A DNA stretch of 53,514 bases. Source: Thermoplasmatota archaeon. GTDB taxonomy: Archaea > Thermoplasmatota > B47-G6 > B47-G6B > 47-G6. How positions within the stretch are numbered: the stretch's first letter is position 1; the number at the start of each line of letters is the position of its first letter. A model generated the notes under the pieces. The model made no database searches. It had not been told where the DNA came from and worked only from the letters and a program-made list of their open reading frames with translations. A program made the translations under genes and the position numbers. The stretch is taken from the NCBI GenBank assembly GCA_029258975.1, contig JAPDJS010000008.1:1-53514 (forward strand). Direction: 5' to 3'. Below, in pieces: positions 41,953 through 52,300 of the stretch.

Positions 41953-44900
41953 ATGAGTCGTTTAAGACCTTTAATAGCTGTGATACTCGTTCTAGCTATA
42001 GTAATGTCGTCGGTAGCTTACGCAGTACCTACTTATATGGCAACAGAGAGCTCAGCGCCGTCTAACGTTACAGAAACCACAGAAAATACGGTGTCATCTA
42101 CATACGCCCCAGATAAAGAAGCGAATTGGGGATGGTATTACTTTGTTGGTGTTGACCTCTCAAAGCTTGCAAAATTACTAGAGTTGTATGGATTTGACGA
42201 AGCAACTATTAACTTTGTTAAGGCAGTAAATGCTGGCAAATTGCCTATTAAGGCGGTAAGGCTTCGCGTACCCGAAACAATCGCCCTTAAGGCTCAAAAG
42301 CTCGATGGAATTTACTATGTGTCACCCATCATAGAGCCTACAGTAGCTGGTTATGAGAAACTTCCAGGAACAATTGACGAACCAGAAACATTCTTTACCA
42401 TAATCTTACAAGGATCCCAGTACGTCTGGGACGAGCTTGGTTATACTGGAGAGGGAGTTAAGGTTGCTGTAGTAGACAGCGGTGTAGATTTTGCTAACCC
42501 AGGTCTTTATGGGACATGGGCGGTAGATCCAAACACAGGATGGCCAATAGCATTTGACCCAACGTCTCTAGAGCTCTATCAAGAGTATGGAGCTTATGGA
42601 TTTGGTGTAGGGGTTCCAGTAGGATCAAGATATGCTTATAGCCACTATGCAGATACTTCTGATGAAGTAACTGCAGAAAACGGAATGATTACCTGGTATA
42701 ACCCATACTTAGGTGAAGAGATCACTTATGAACTAGCTGATGAGAGTTTAGATCCTAATGGTGTGTATCACATAGGACTTCATCCAGATAACTCTTACAT
42801 GGCAGTAGGAATAACAGATCAGCCATTTACAGTCTTAGTAGTCGATGAAGAAACTGTTTATGTTGACTTGAACCTTAACTACAAGTTTGAGCCAGAGGAG
42901 AAGATTACGAAGGACAAGCCAATAGCATACTTAGACCTTGACGAGGATGGTCTCCCAGACGTTGCTTCGGGATTGGTTTACTTCATAGCAGATGGCGAAT
43001 CGCCAATACCGTTCTCTGACGTGTTATTTGGAGATATGGCAAGAATTCCAGATGCTCTAAGCTTAGTAGCGTTTATGTATGCTCCTGCAACAGAGTATGG
43101 TAACGATCACGGTACTCTATGTGCAGCAGCAGTAGCAGGTAATCCAGAGGCTGGCCCAGCTTCTGGTATGGCTCCTGGAGCTAAGATAATCGCCGTTGGT
43201 AACTTCTATGTTGGTAACGTGTACTGGTCTTTGATTTACACAGTATATGGTAACGATGGCGTACCTCAATCCGGAGACGACCCACAGGTTGTATCAATGT
43301 CATTTGGAAGCTCATGGTACCCCAACCCAGGTTGGGATTACTATTCAAGATTCTATGATTACATAGCTCGTATTCTCAACCCAACCACGACATATGTTGC
43401 TGCAGCGGCTAACGATGGTATAGGACACGGTACTGTGACGCCACCTGGCGCTGCACCAGCAGTGGTTACTGCAGGTGCTGCTACCGAATTCTGGTATTAT
43501 GACACATACAACAGAATTAATGACTACATTGCGTACCAGATTGGATATTATGGTTATTATGTTATACTACCACCATATGCGCAGATAATCTACTTCTCAT
43601 CCAGAGGACCAACAGCTCTAGGTCAAGTCAAGCCTGACGTGACTTCAGTAGGAGCATGGGCGACAGGATACGTCCCAGTATGGGAAGGGTTGTACGGCAT
43701 TTGGGGTGGAACCTCACTGGCTACACCTCTCACTGCGGGTATCACTGCTTTAGTGTATGAGGCATACAAAGCAACACATGGCGAGTGGCCAACAAGTAGC
43801 CTCGTTAAGGACATACTTAAGAGTGCTGCTATGGACCAAGGATACCCAGGAGTACTTCAGGGAGCAGGATTCCTTGATGCTTATACTGCAGTACTAATTG
43901 CAACCGAGACTGATGGTACGCTTATAAGGCCTACTACACTCCAGATAGGCGAGACAGACTATCCAGCATTCTTGAATTACCTCAAGCCAGGAGAAAGTGT
44001 GACCAAGGAAATAACCCTCACAGCATATGGTGGCAACAAGACATACCAGTTATCAGTAGGATACTACACGCTCATAAGCGAGAAGACGTATCCAATTAAG
44101 ATTAACTTGGCAGGAGAAGAAGTTAACGACCAGTCAATATCATGGGAGATTGCACCGTACATGTTCAAGGTTCCACTCGACCCAGATGCGAAGTTTGTTG
44201 TGGCACGCGTTGATGTGCCTGCGGAAATCTATGATCCTGAGAACGATGGATTTGTAAACAACAGATACTCGCTAGCGGCTTATTACTGGCTAGATCTTGA
44301 TGGTGATGGTATAGCCTTTGTCGATATTGACGGTGATGGAGTCATTACTGGACCTATAGACGTAAATGGTGACGGAATTATCAGCGATGACGAGCCACAT
44401 GGAGAAGTAGACTTTACATGGTTTGACGTCAACGGCGACGGGCAGATGCAAGTTGACGAGATAACCTTCGAAATTATGAGGGCTAACTATGCTATTTACT
44501 GGGCTGAGAGTGTTGCAACTACAATAGGACTTCCAACCGAGTGGATTTCAAGCTACGCAGCCACAGTTGGTGCAGAGAACTACGGCCTTATTATAGGAGT
44601 CTTCCACGGATACTGGAATGGATCCTACTCAATTGATGGTCAGACAATAACACTTACAGTTGAACAATACGGAATTGGAATGCCAGAGAACGTGCCACAA
44701 GTAACAGTGACACCATCTGTAACAGTAGCTTCCGGAGAATCTGCGACAGTAGACATTACAGTCACAGTACCAGAGGATGCCGCACCAGGATTCTATGAGC
44801 CAATGTTGTTCATTGACGTATATGACGAGGAAGAGAACCTAGTAGAGGCTCATGTGATACCTATTGCCATAAACGTAGTACCAGCGACCGCTGACTACAT

Positions 44901-47900
44901 CGAAATTACACCAACCGATGAGACCACATATTATAAGAACACAGAGATGTATGTTGCCGCAGAGACCAACTATCGCGCATATAGAAACAGCGGTGACTGG
45001 AGAATATTCCACTTTGAGGTTCCAGATGCTGATGAAAACGATTATGTTCTTGCAATGGTAGAATGGACGGATGAAATGACTGACATCGATGCATGGCTAT
45101 TTGGACCATCATACGCATACTACATGTTCCCAACGTCTTCAGTATCTGAGCTTCAGGAGTATTATGGTCCATATGGTCTAGAACCTATTGCTGGAAGCTA
45201 TGTGACATACGACAAGTATTACGTATACACGCCTTACACTTACACTGGCGAAGCCACAAAGGAGATCATTGTTGGTAAGGCCACAATGCCAGGACTATAT
45301 GGCTTAAGACTACACCTCACAAATGCTCCTGGAACCGGATACGTATCTTACAACGCAGTAGCCACGCTTGTGAAGATAGAGCCTGACGAACTCTCAATGA
45401 GTGGTTACTATCGTGACACTGTGACTGCAACAATCACCGTAGAAGCCTCTAAGCCTGTAGATGTCCCAGTAACGTTTGAAGTCTATGGTCCAGGTGTACC
45501 TAACGTAATAGAGGACAAGCTTGAAGCTACTGGAGACTACAAGCTATATGGACCATTCACTGTTGAAGATGCAAAGATGTTGGACGTTAAGCTAGACGAT
45601 GTAAGCGACCTCGACGACCTCGACCTATACGTATACAAGCTTGTGGATGGAAGCCTTGTGCTTGTTGGCGTAGGAGCAACATCAAGCGGAGACGAGCATG
45701 TTAGACTCTATGACCCAGAAGACGGACTCTACTACGTAATGGTAGACGGATATGAAGTAGTAGACGGAGAGTTTGTATTGACAGTCCTGCCTATCCCAGC
45801 GGAGACTTCAGCAACACTTGATGTATCCGCTACAAGCCTAAGCGAGCCTATAACAATAACACTCACATACACGATTGACGTGCCAGGAACAGAGACATTG
45901 GCTAAGACGGGCCTCATTGGATACATAATTGCCGATGTTGACGGTTATGAGAACGCTATTGAGATTCCATTCAACGTGAAGGTTAAGCTCAGACCAATCA
46001 TTGACGCTGATACTGGAATCGAACCAACACAATATGTTGCGAAGATGCCTATAAGAGTAAAGATACTTGACCCAGAGACTATGGAGCCACTAAGCGGAGT
46101 CCTTGTAGCATTCCAGCCTGAAGGAATGTGGCCGATGTTCTACATTACTGACGAAAATGGAGTTGCAGGACCTTACAAGCCAGCAAGAGCAGGAAACCTC
46201 ACGATATATGCTTGGATTGGTAAAGAAGTATACACAACAGTAGTCCCAGTAGTCTATGATGAGGATGCACCAGTAATTGACAGCTACTCTATAAATGGAA
46301 TGTCCACAGACATATACGTGAACACAAATGAGATCGAAGTTGCTGCAACCATGCATGATCCATCAACGTTCGTGTACAAAGCTGTATTGAAGATTGACGG
46401 AACAACGGTATACACGGCAGAAGATCTTGTGAATGGTATTACTAGCATTGACACGTCAATAGACGTCTCTGCACTAGAGGATGGAGTTCACGAACTTACC
46501 ATCGAAGTGTATGACTACTATGTCTACCTCTCTAGCTATGGACAGCTACCTGAAGAGTACATGGAGACATTCGATGTAAACGCACACAAGACATCAATAA
46601 CAATTCAGTTCGTACTTGACAGAACAGCACCAGTCATAACTCTTGTTGAGCCTAAGGACGGATGTTACTATGCATCATCAGAGATTACTGTTAAGGGTAG
46701 CGTAGAGGAGAGCTACCTACTGGCTGTTTACGTAAACGGAGTAGAAGTCCCAGTAGATCCTGAGACGCTTACGTTTGAGACTACTGTAACGCTCGAAGAG
46801 GGTGCAAACACAATCACTGTTGAGGCCGTCGACCTAGCTGGCAACACTGCAGAGACTACCTTGACTGTGTATAAGGTCTCAGAGATTGGCGTCTACTATG
46901 AAGGTGAACCACTCACAACGATGACTTCAGGAGAGACCATTGAAGCAACGGTTATCGTTACTATCGAAGGAGAAGAGCTAGAATTAGCAACGGTTACCGT
47001 TACTGCACCAACACTAATAACAGGATTCGAAGGTAAAGTCGTTATCTTCAAGTACGAGGGCACAACATACCTCGCAGTCAAGGACGGAGTTGCAGCAAGT
47101 GTTAACGGAGTAGAACTTGAAGTGGCAACTCCAGAAATTGCAGTAGAAGGATACACGTACTTTGTCTATCCGAAGGACTTCGAGATTACAGATGAGATAT
47201 ATGTAGAGTTCTCTGATGGTAACTCAGCAACCTACAGCGCTGTTACAAACAACGCCGGGGTAAGCGAGTTCCCAGTGAAGCTCAAGATTAGCGATGGATC
47301 ATTCGAACCATTCACTGTTGACGTAACTGTTACCGGTCTAGAGCTCTACCAGGTACCATACGTGAAGACAGTCACGATTGGTGGAGCAGTATATCCAATA
47401 TTCACGACCATGTATGGCATAGACCTATACTTCTACCTTGACGGAGAACTTGTACAGGCAGACCTCGTACCTGAAGAACAACTCTGGCTTGGAGACTATG
47501 AGGTATACATGCCACACGTATCTACCGAGACTGTAGTACCAATCGTCGCTACATATGGTGATTCAGTATCGACGTTCCTTGTTACCGTAAAGCCTGGAGT
47601 ACTCTCGATAGACATTGAGAACCCCAACAGAGCTTGGTTAGAGAGCCCATACTTTGCAAAGGCTGGCGAAACATTCACGATAACAGTATACCTCGATGGA
47701 GAACCAGTTGAAGGCGCTAGAATTATGCTACTATCACTCAAAGGAACGCTACTCCTTGTAGGCGTGACCGACGAGAACGGTGTTGCTACCATCACTATAC
47801 CTGAAGACTACACGCAGCCCGACATCCTAAGACTAACTGTTGGATACAACTTTGACGTAGGTAGCTGGTACTTCGCCTACTACGACGTGCCATTGCAGTA

Positions 47901-48507
47901 CTTCAGCTACATAATACTTAACAGCCTAGATCAGCTTGAGATCAAAGCATATCTACCTGACGGTACTGAGATTCAACCAGGAGACACTATAACACTTCCA
48001 GTAGACTACATCGAAATTAAGGTATACCTTGCAGGAGTACAGCTATACGAGTCATGGCGTGGACCTAAGATCACAATGATAATCATCAGCACAGGAGAGA
48101 TATACTTTGCTGAGTACGTAGGTAACGGAGTATGGAGAATAGACGGAGACGCATTCAAGAACGTTGAAGACACATCAGTGGTGAAGATTACTGCAGGATA
48201 CTCATATGACTTCCCAGGACCACCATTCTACGATCTAGCGCTTTCCGGCTCTTTCTTCTTCAAAGTTTCTTCAACAACCTCAGCCGCAGTTGAGCCATCT
48301 ACAACTGAGGAAACTACACTACAGGAACCTACAACTACAACAGAATCTTCTGATGTTGCACCAGAACCACAAAAGACAAAGGATATAGAATATCCTCCTT
48401 TAAACCAAGAAAAGGTGGAACCCGAACCAGTACTTCCTGGATTTGAGGCCATTGCCGGAGTACTAGGAATGCTAGGCGCTATTGTTCTTTACATGCGCAG
48501 GTTGTAA
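41953..48507 (+). CDS. Giant secreted subtilisin-like (S8, pyrolysin/STABLE-type) surface protease
   Basis: A 2184-residue protein. A signal peptide (IAVILVLAIVMSSVAYA) precedes a propeptide-like segment to about 150. The catalytic triad is Asp175 (VVDSGVD), His386 (NDHGT) and Ser588 (GTSLATP), with oxyanion Asn487. A ~210-residue insert lies between Asp and His, as in pyrolysins. Calcium-type DxDxDG loops lie at about 778-835 (DLDGDG, DIDGDG, DVNGDG). Many Ig/beta-sandwich domains follow, then a Thr/Ser/Glu-rich stalk (about 2115-2150) and an LPGFEAIAGVLGM tail helix ending MRRL. TATA-like AATTTAAATA lies at about 41878-41887. Probably S-layer-bound. Confidence 0.93.
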   Translation: MSRLRPLIAVILVLAIVMSSVAYAVPTYMATESSAPSNVTETTENTVSSTYAPDKEANWGWYYFVGVDLSKLAKLLELYGFDEATINFVKAVNAGKLPIKAVRLRVPETIALKAQKLDGIYYVSPIIEPTVAGYEKLPGTIDEPETFFTIILQGSQYVWDELGYTGEGVKVAVVDSGVDFANPGLYGTWAVDPNTGWPIAFDPTSLELYQEYGAYGFGVGVPVGSRYAYSHYADTSDEVTAENGMITWYNPYLGEEITYELADESLDPNGVYHIGLHPDNSYMAVGITDQPFTVLVVDEETVYVDLNLNYKFEPEEKITKDKPIAYLDLDEDGLPDVASGLVYFIADGESPIPFSDVLFGDMARIPDALSLVAFMYAPATEYGNDHGTLCAAAVAGNPEAGPASGMAPGAKIIAVGNFYVGNVYWSLIYTVYGNDGVPQSGDDPQVVSMSFGSSWYPNPGWDYYSRFYDYIARILNPTTTYVAAAANDGIGHGTVTPPGAAPAVVTAGAATEFWYYDTYNRINDYIAYQIGYYGYYVILPPYAQIIYFSSRGPTALGQVKPDVTSVGAWATGYVPVWEGLYGIWGGTSLATPLTAGITALVYEAYKATHGEWPTSSLVKDILKSAAMDQGYPGVLQGAGFLDAYTAVLIATETDGTLIRPTTLQIGETDYPAFLNYLKPGESVTKEITLTAYGGNKTYQLSVGYYTLISEKTYPIKINLAGEEVNDQSISWEIAPYMFKVPLDPDAKFVVARVDVPAEIYDPENDGFVNNRYSLAAYYWLDLDGDGIAFVDIDGDGVITGPIDVNGDGIISDDEPHGEVDFTWFDVNGDGQMQVDEITFEIMRANYAIYWAESVATTIGLPTEWISSYAATVGAENYGLIIGVFHGYWNGSYSIDGQTITLTVEQYGIGMPENVPQVTVTPSVTVASGESATVDITVTVPEDAAPGFYEPMLFIDVYDEEENLVEAHVIPIAINVVPATADYIEITPTDETTYYKNTEMYVAAETNYRAYRNSGDWRIFHFEVPDADENDYVLAMVEWTDEMTDIDAWLFGPSYAYYMFPTSSVSELQEYYGPYGLEPIAGSYVTYDKYYVYTPYTYTGEATKEIIVGKATMPGLYGLRLHLTNAPGTGYVSYNAVATLVKIEPDELSMSGYYRDTVTATITVEASKPVDVPVTFEVYGPGVPNVIEDKLEATGDYKLYGPFTVEDAKMLDVKLDDVSDLDDLDLYVYKLVDGSLVLVGVGATSSGDEHVRLYDPEDGLYYVMVDGYEVVDGEFVLTVLPIPAETSATLDVSATSLSEPITITLTYTIDVPGTETLAKTGLIGYIIADVDGYENAIEIPFNVKVKLRPIIDADTGIEPTQYVAKMPIRVKILDPETMEPLSGVLVAFQPEGMWPMFYITDENGVAGPYKPARAGNLTIYAWIGKEVYTTVVPVVYDEDAPVIDSYSINGMSTDIYVNTNEIEVAATMHDPSTFVYKAVLKIDGTTVYTAEDLVNGITSIDTSIDVSALEDGVHELTIEVYDYYVYLSSYGQLPEEYMETFDVNAHKTSITIQFVLDRTAPVITLVEPKDGCYYASSEITVKGSVEESYLLAVYVNGVEVPVDPETLTFETTVTLEEGANTITVEAVDLAGNTAETTLTVYKVSEIGVYYEGEPLTTMTSGETIEATVIVTIEGEELELATVTVTAPTLITGFEGKVVIFKYEGTTYLAVKDGVAASVNGVELEVATPEIAVEGYTYFVYPKDFEITDEIYVEFSDGNSATYSAVTNNAGVSEFPVKLKISDGSFEPFTVDVTVTGLELYQVPYVKTVTIGGAVYPIFTTMYGIDLYFYLDGELVQADLVPEEQLWLGDYEVYMPHVSTETVVPIVATYGDSVSTFLVTVKPGVLSIDIENPNRAWLESPYFAKAGETFTITVYLDGEPVEGARIMLLSLKGTLLLVGVTDENGVATITIPEDYTQPDILRLTVGYNFDVGSWYFAYYDVPLQYFSYIILNSLDQLEIKAYLPDGTEIQPGDTITLPVDYIEIKVYLAGVQLYESWRGPKITMIIISTGEIYFAEYVGNGVWRIDGDAFKNVEDTSVVKITAGYSYDFPGPPFYDLALSGSFFFKVSSTTSAAVEPSTTEETTLQEPTTTTESSDVAPEPQKTKDIEYPPLNQEKVEPEPVLPGFEAIAGVLGMLGAIVLYMRRL

Positions 48508-48541
48508 CCCTTCTTGCTTTTATTTTTAATTTTTATTTTTA
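48508..48541 (+). terminator. T-tract terminator after the surface protease
   Basis: A run of T-rich blocks (TTTTATTTTTAATTTTTATT) directly follows the stop codon, with no hairpin. This is the usual archaeal intrinsic termination signal. It separates the protease transcript from rimI. Confidence 0.6.
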
Positions 48542-48614
48542 AGTAATGTACTTTTTTAAGGTAAAAATCAAATTTTGTGCTCTAAACAATATTTTGTTCT
48601 GAGGATGTTAAAAT

Positions 48615-49064
48615 ATGGAAATAAATGTTAGGCCATTTAACTTGAAAAAGGACTTGGAGAGAGTTTATAAAATTGAGGTGAAGAGTTTTAGATATCCTTG
48701 GTCAAAAAGATCTTTTATTATAGCATTAAAGGTTGGTGCGCGAATAGACGTTGCTGAGATAAATGACGTTATTGTAGGCTTTGCTGTTTATAGAATAGAA
48801 CACTCGATGGGAGCCGTTTTGGGCCATCTTTTGAACATTGCGGTAGATCCCGAGTACAGATCGAAAGGTATTGGAACACTACTTTTGAAGAGTTTTGAGA
48901 GATATTGTAAAGAAAACGGGGCTGAATATGCATATTTAGAGGTTAGAGCATCTAACAAAGGCGCAATCCAGTTTTATAAGAAAAATAATTATCGAGTATG
49001 GGGTATTAAGGAGAGATACTATAGTAACGGTGAGGATGCTATTGTTATGATGAAAAGGTTATGA
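48615..49064 (+). CDS. RimI/Ard1-like N-terminal acetyltransferase (GNAT)
   Basis: A 149-residue GNAT protein. The acetyl-CoA pyrophosphate loop is RSKGIGTLLL (about 83-92), preceded by LLNIAVDPEY. LEVRASNKGAIQFYKKNNYRV and RYYSNGEDAIVM are typical of RimI/NatA-catalytic-subunit-like enzymes. It probably acetylates protein N-termini in the cytosol. Its position between two surface-protein genes looks incidental; no export signal is present. Confidence 0.9.
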   Translation: MEINVRPFNLKKDLERVYKIEVKSFRYPWSKRSFIIALKVGARIDVAEINDVIVGFAVYRIEHSMGAVLGHLLNIAVDPEYRSKGIGTLLLKSFERYCKENGAEYAYLEVRASNKGAIQFYKKNNYRVWGIKERYYSNGEDAIVMMKRL

Positions 49065-49250
49065 TCAATGATTTCCTGGGACAATCACTATATTGAAAAC
49101 GCTTTCATGCTAATATTTATCTCTAAACGGATATACAAACTAGTTTAATCCGAGGATATTTAAATTTTTAAAATTTCTAAATAAAAACAGTCGTTTTAGG
49201 AAACATCTAAATGCCATAAGCCTTATACCGATGAGTTTTGAGTAACTTTA

Positions 49251-49278
49251 TTAAGACAAGTCTTAAATATTAATTTAA
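49251..49278 (+). promoter_or_regulatory. S-layer gene promoter with two overlapping perfect palindromes
   Basis: TTAAGAC-AA-GTCTTAA (49251-49266) overlaps TTAAAT-ATTA-ATTTAA (49263-49278), which also forms the TATA region. A start near 49297 leaves a ~50-base leader with a strong AAGGAGGG at 49332-49339. The first dyad is positioned like an operator or upstream activator site. No regulator is identified. Confidence 0.45.
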
Positions 49279-49346
49279 GGATAAACTATAGAGTAGTGTT
49301 AGTGGTTATAAATTAGTCTACCTCAGCCCATAAGGAGGGCAACGAC

Positions 49347-52300
49347 ATGAAGTTGAATAAGCGTTGGAATAGAATTTTTAGCATCGTTATAACAGTAATT
49401 CTTGTGGCCTCATTAGTAGCGACATATCCTGCTTTTAACGCTACGAAGGCCAGTGTTCCACCGGTAACTCCTCAAGGGTTAGAAACTACAGTAAACAACA
49501 CTTTCGCTAAGATATACGTGGACACTGACAATGTGAAACTAGTGGGCACGGATACCTTAGTCACAGAATACAATGCAGCGAGCGACGTATACTACTACAA
49601 TGGAACATCATTTGTAGAGGTAAGCAATCAAGGTAGATTCTTTGTAATTGAAGCAAAACAAGACATTGTAGTGAACATATCTTCTACCGATGACATAATA
49701 ATATCTGATGGAGTAAACTCAGGTAACACATTACAATTCTCGCTTTCTAGCGGCGATATTCAGGATATATATGTTGACGTGAGTGGGGTTACGACACCAT
49801 CCTTTGGAGTAATCACGATAGTCTTTGTTAATACAACAAGTGGCGAACACGAGACTTACAACTATTATGTATACATAACTAAGGCCCTTACGGCAGGAGA
49901 GATCACAGTACATCCTGATCAGGCCATCTCTGAAGCAGAGAAGACAAGCCTAAATATTACATGGACTGACATGAGCAGTCTAGGTGTTGACCAATACATG
50001 GTTTATGTAGAAGTTGAGGGATCCACAGAACTCTATTCTTATGTGACAACAAATAACTATACTACATATTACGATTTCGTTGCGTATGGTGTTCCAATCA
50101 CTGATGCCAACTACAAGATCTGGGTAATACCTCACTGGGGAGGCTACTGGGACAAATGGGGTATGGGTGCCAACACCACCTTTGCTATAGACACTGTAAA
50201 GCCAGATATAACATTTGATAGCACCAATAGCGACGTATTTACTGGACAAAATGACGCTGGTCCAGGAAATGTCACGCTTTGCTTTGAGGTTGATGGTACG
50301 TACACCAACATCACTACATCGTCACTCGAAATTATGATAACAAATGATACTGGAGAAGTTTGGGTAAACAACACAGACTATACCGTTGATAGTGTTACAT
50401 GGACAGCAATTGGCACAAACCTATGGGATTTAGAGATAGTACTTACGATTCTCAATGGTACTGAGGGCATATACACGGTATATATAAACGTCTCAGACGA
50501 GGCAGGAAACTATCGCAACTCAAGCGATGCGTTCTTCATCGTAGATCAAACACCGCCAGAGATATCTTTGGATGTATGGAACATTGATGAGGGTGCAGCA
50601 CACGTTAAGATAGTCATCACTGATAACTATGAAAACTACGGAAGCATAAAAGAACAAACTCTAGTAATTACGAGAGATGGGACACCAATTATACAGTATG
50701 TTTCAGGCGAAATAGTAAGCTTAGACCCATACGTTAAGGATCTTACAGTGACACATGGCAGTTTAATAATAGAGTTCTACGACTATAATGTGAGCGTAGG
50801 TTCAACACCTAACTACCAGGTAAGTATTGACGATTACTCTAGCAACACCAATAGCAGTACAAATAGCACCACTATTGAGGATAATGATATGCCAGTAGTC
50901 ACAGGACCAACCATTGAAGTACCAGTGGGAGAAGGAGACGTGAAGATGATCCTTACAGATTATCTCCCCGTAGATCAGGCTATTACGTTCTCATTTGTAG
51001 TACATGATGAACACATACGCTACTTCAATGCATCATTCGCGATTGCGGGTGATAAAGCAGGCATTACGGTAGAATTCTTGAACGATCCTACAACAAACAC
51101 TACACTAGTATCTGGTACGGATTATAGCGCAACTGATACTGATGGATTGTACTACATAACTGTAGACACAATAACTGTTGAAAGAAAGGATGATTTCTCA
51201 TACTACGTTAATGTAACAATAACTATTGACTCTTCTGCGATGAATACTGACTCAGATCTTGCTCTAACATGGGAAGCCAAGGATTATGCAGGTAACAATG
51301 GTCCCGACGCGTCTGGATTGTTGATCTATCATATAAGCGCTCAAACAATAAGCATTAGCAACCTTACTGCAACACCTCAACAGGGAGGAGATATTGAGCT
51401 TACATGGGAAGTTTCATCAGGGTTTGAGAACTACACAGGATACATAGTATACATTTATGACGGCAGTAATTGGGTACGTGCTACCTACGAATTCGGCACA
51501 ACTGCTACTAGTGTTGTTATTGATAATGCCACAATAGAAAGCATCTTAGGTATTACACCACCAGCTGAGCCGGATGTTCAATTCAAAGTATATGTTGTCA
51601 CAAAGGATGCACATGATGCCTTTGCATCAACAACTGGTAAATATGATAGCAAAGCACCCAATATAGTCTTAGACACGTCATCTTCAGATCTGAGCACAGT
51701 ATACAAGGATGGAGAGATCCTGTATCTTAACTTCACAGTAAACGATGGAGGTACAGGAGTTGACTTTAGTGGAATATCATTTGACGGCAGCACAGTAAGT
51801 ACAAACGTTACTGTAAGCATTAATGAGACAAATGGTTGGGTTAACGTCACAATCGTACTTGACAAGGGCGTTACTGGAGAATTTGACCTAACACTATCAG
51901 TACCTGACAATGCAAGCAACGTTGGCATCTGGACAGACAAAGTGAAGGTTGACAACGCAGCACCTGAAGTATCCTGGTATAGCGCTCCAGATAAGGTGGC
52001 TGCTGGAGGCAACATTGAATTACAGCTAAATGTTACTGACTGGCCGTCCTATCCAGTGAAGGTCAACGTATCGATTGGCAGCAACTATAACGAGACAGAT
52101 ATTAGCTCACTATACACATCTGGAGAGCCAAACTACTGGAATGGAACAATAAACGTTACTGCACCTACCACGGCCGGTACATATGACATTGTAGTATACC
52201 TTGAGGACGCCAAAGGTAACAGCGCTACAATTACAATTGGAACAATAGAGATTACACCATACACTCCTGAGGAACTAAAGATCAACCTTGTTGAACTCAA

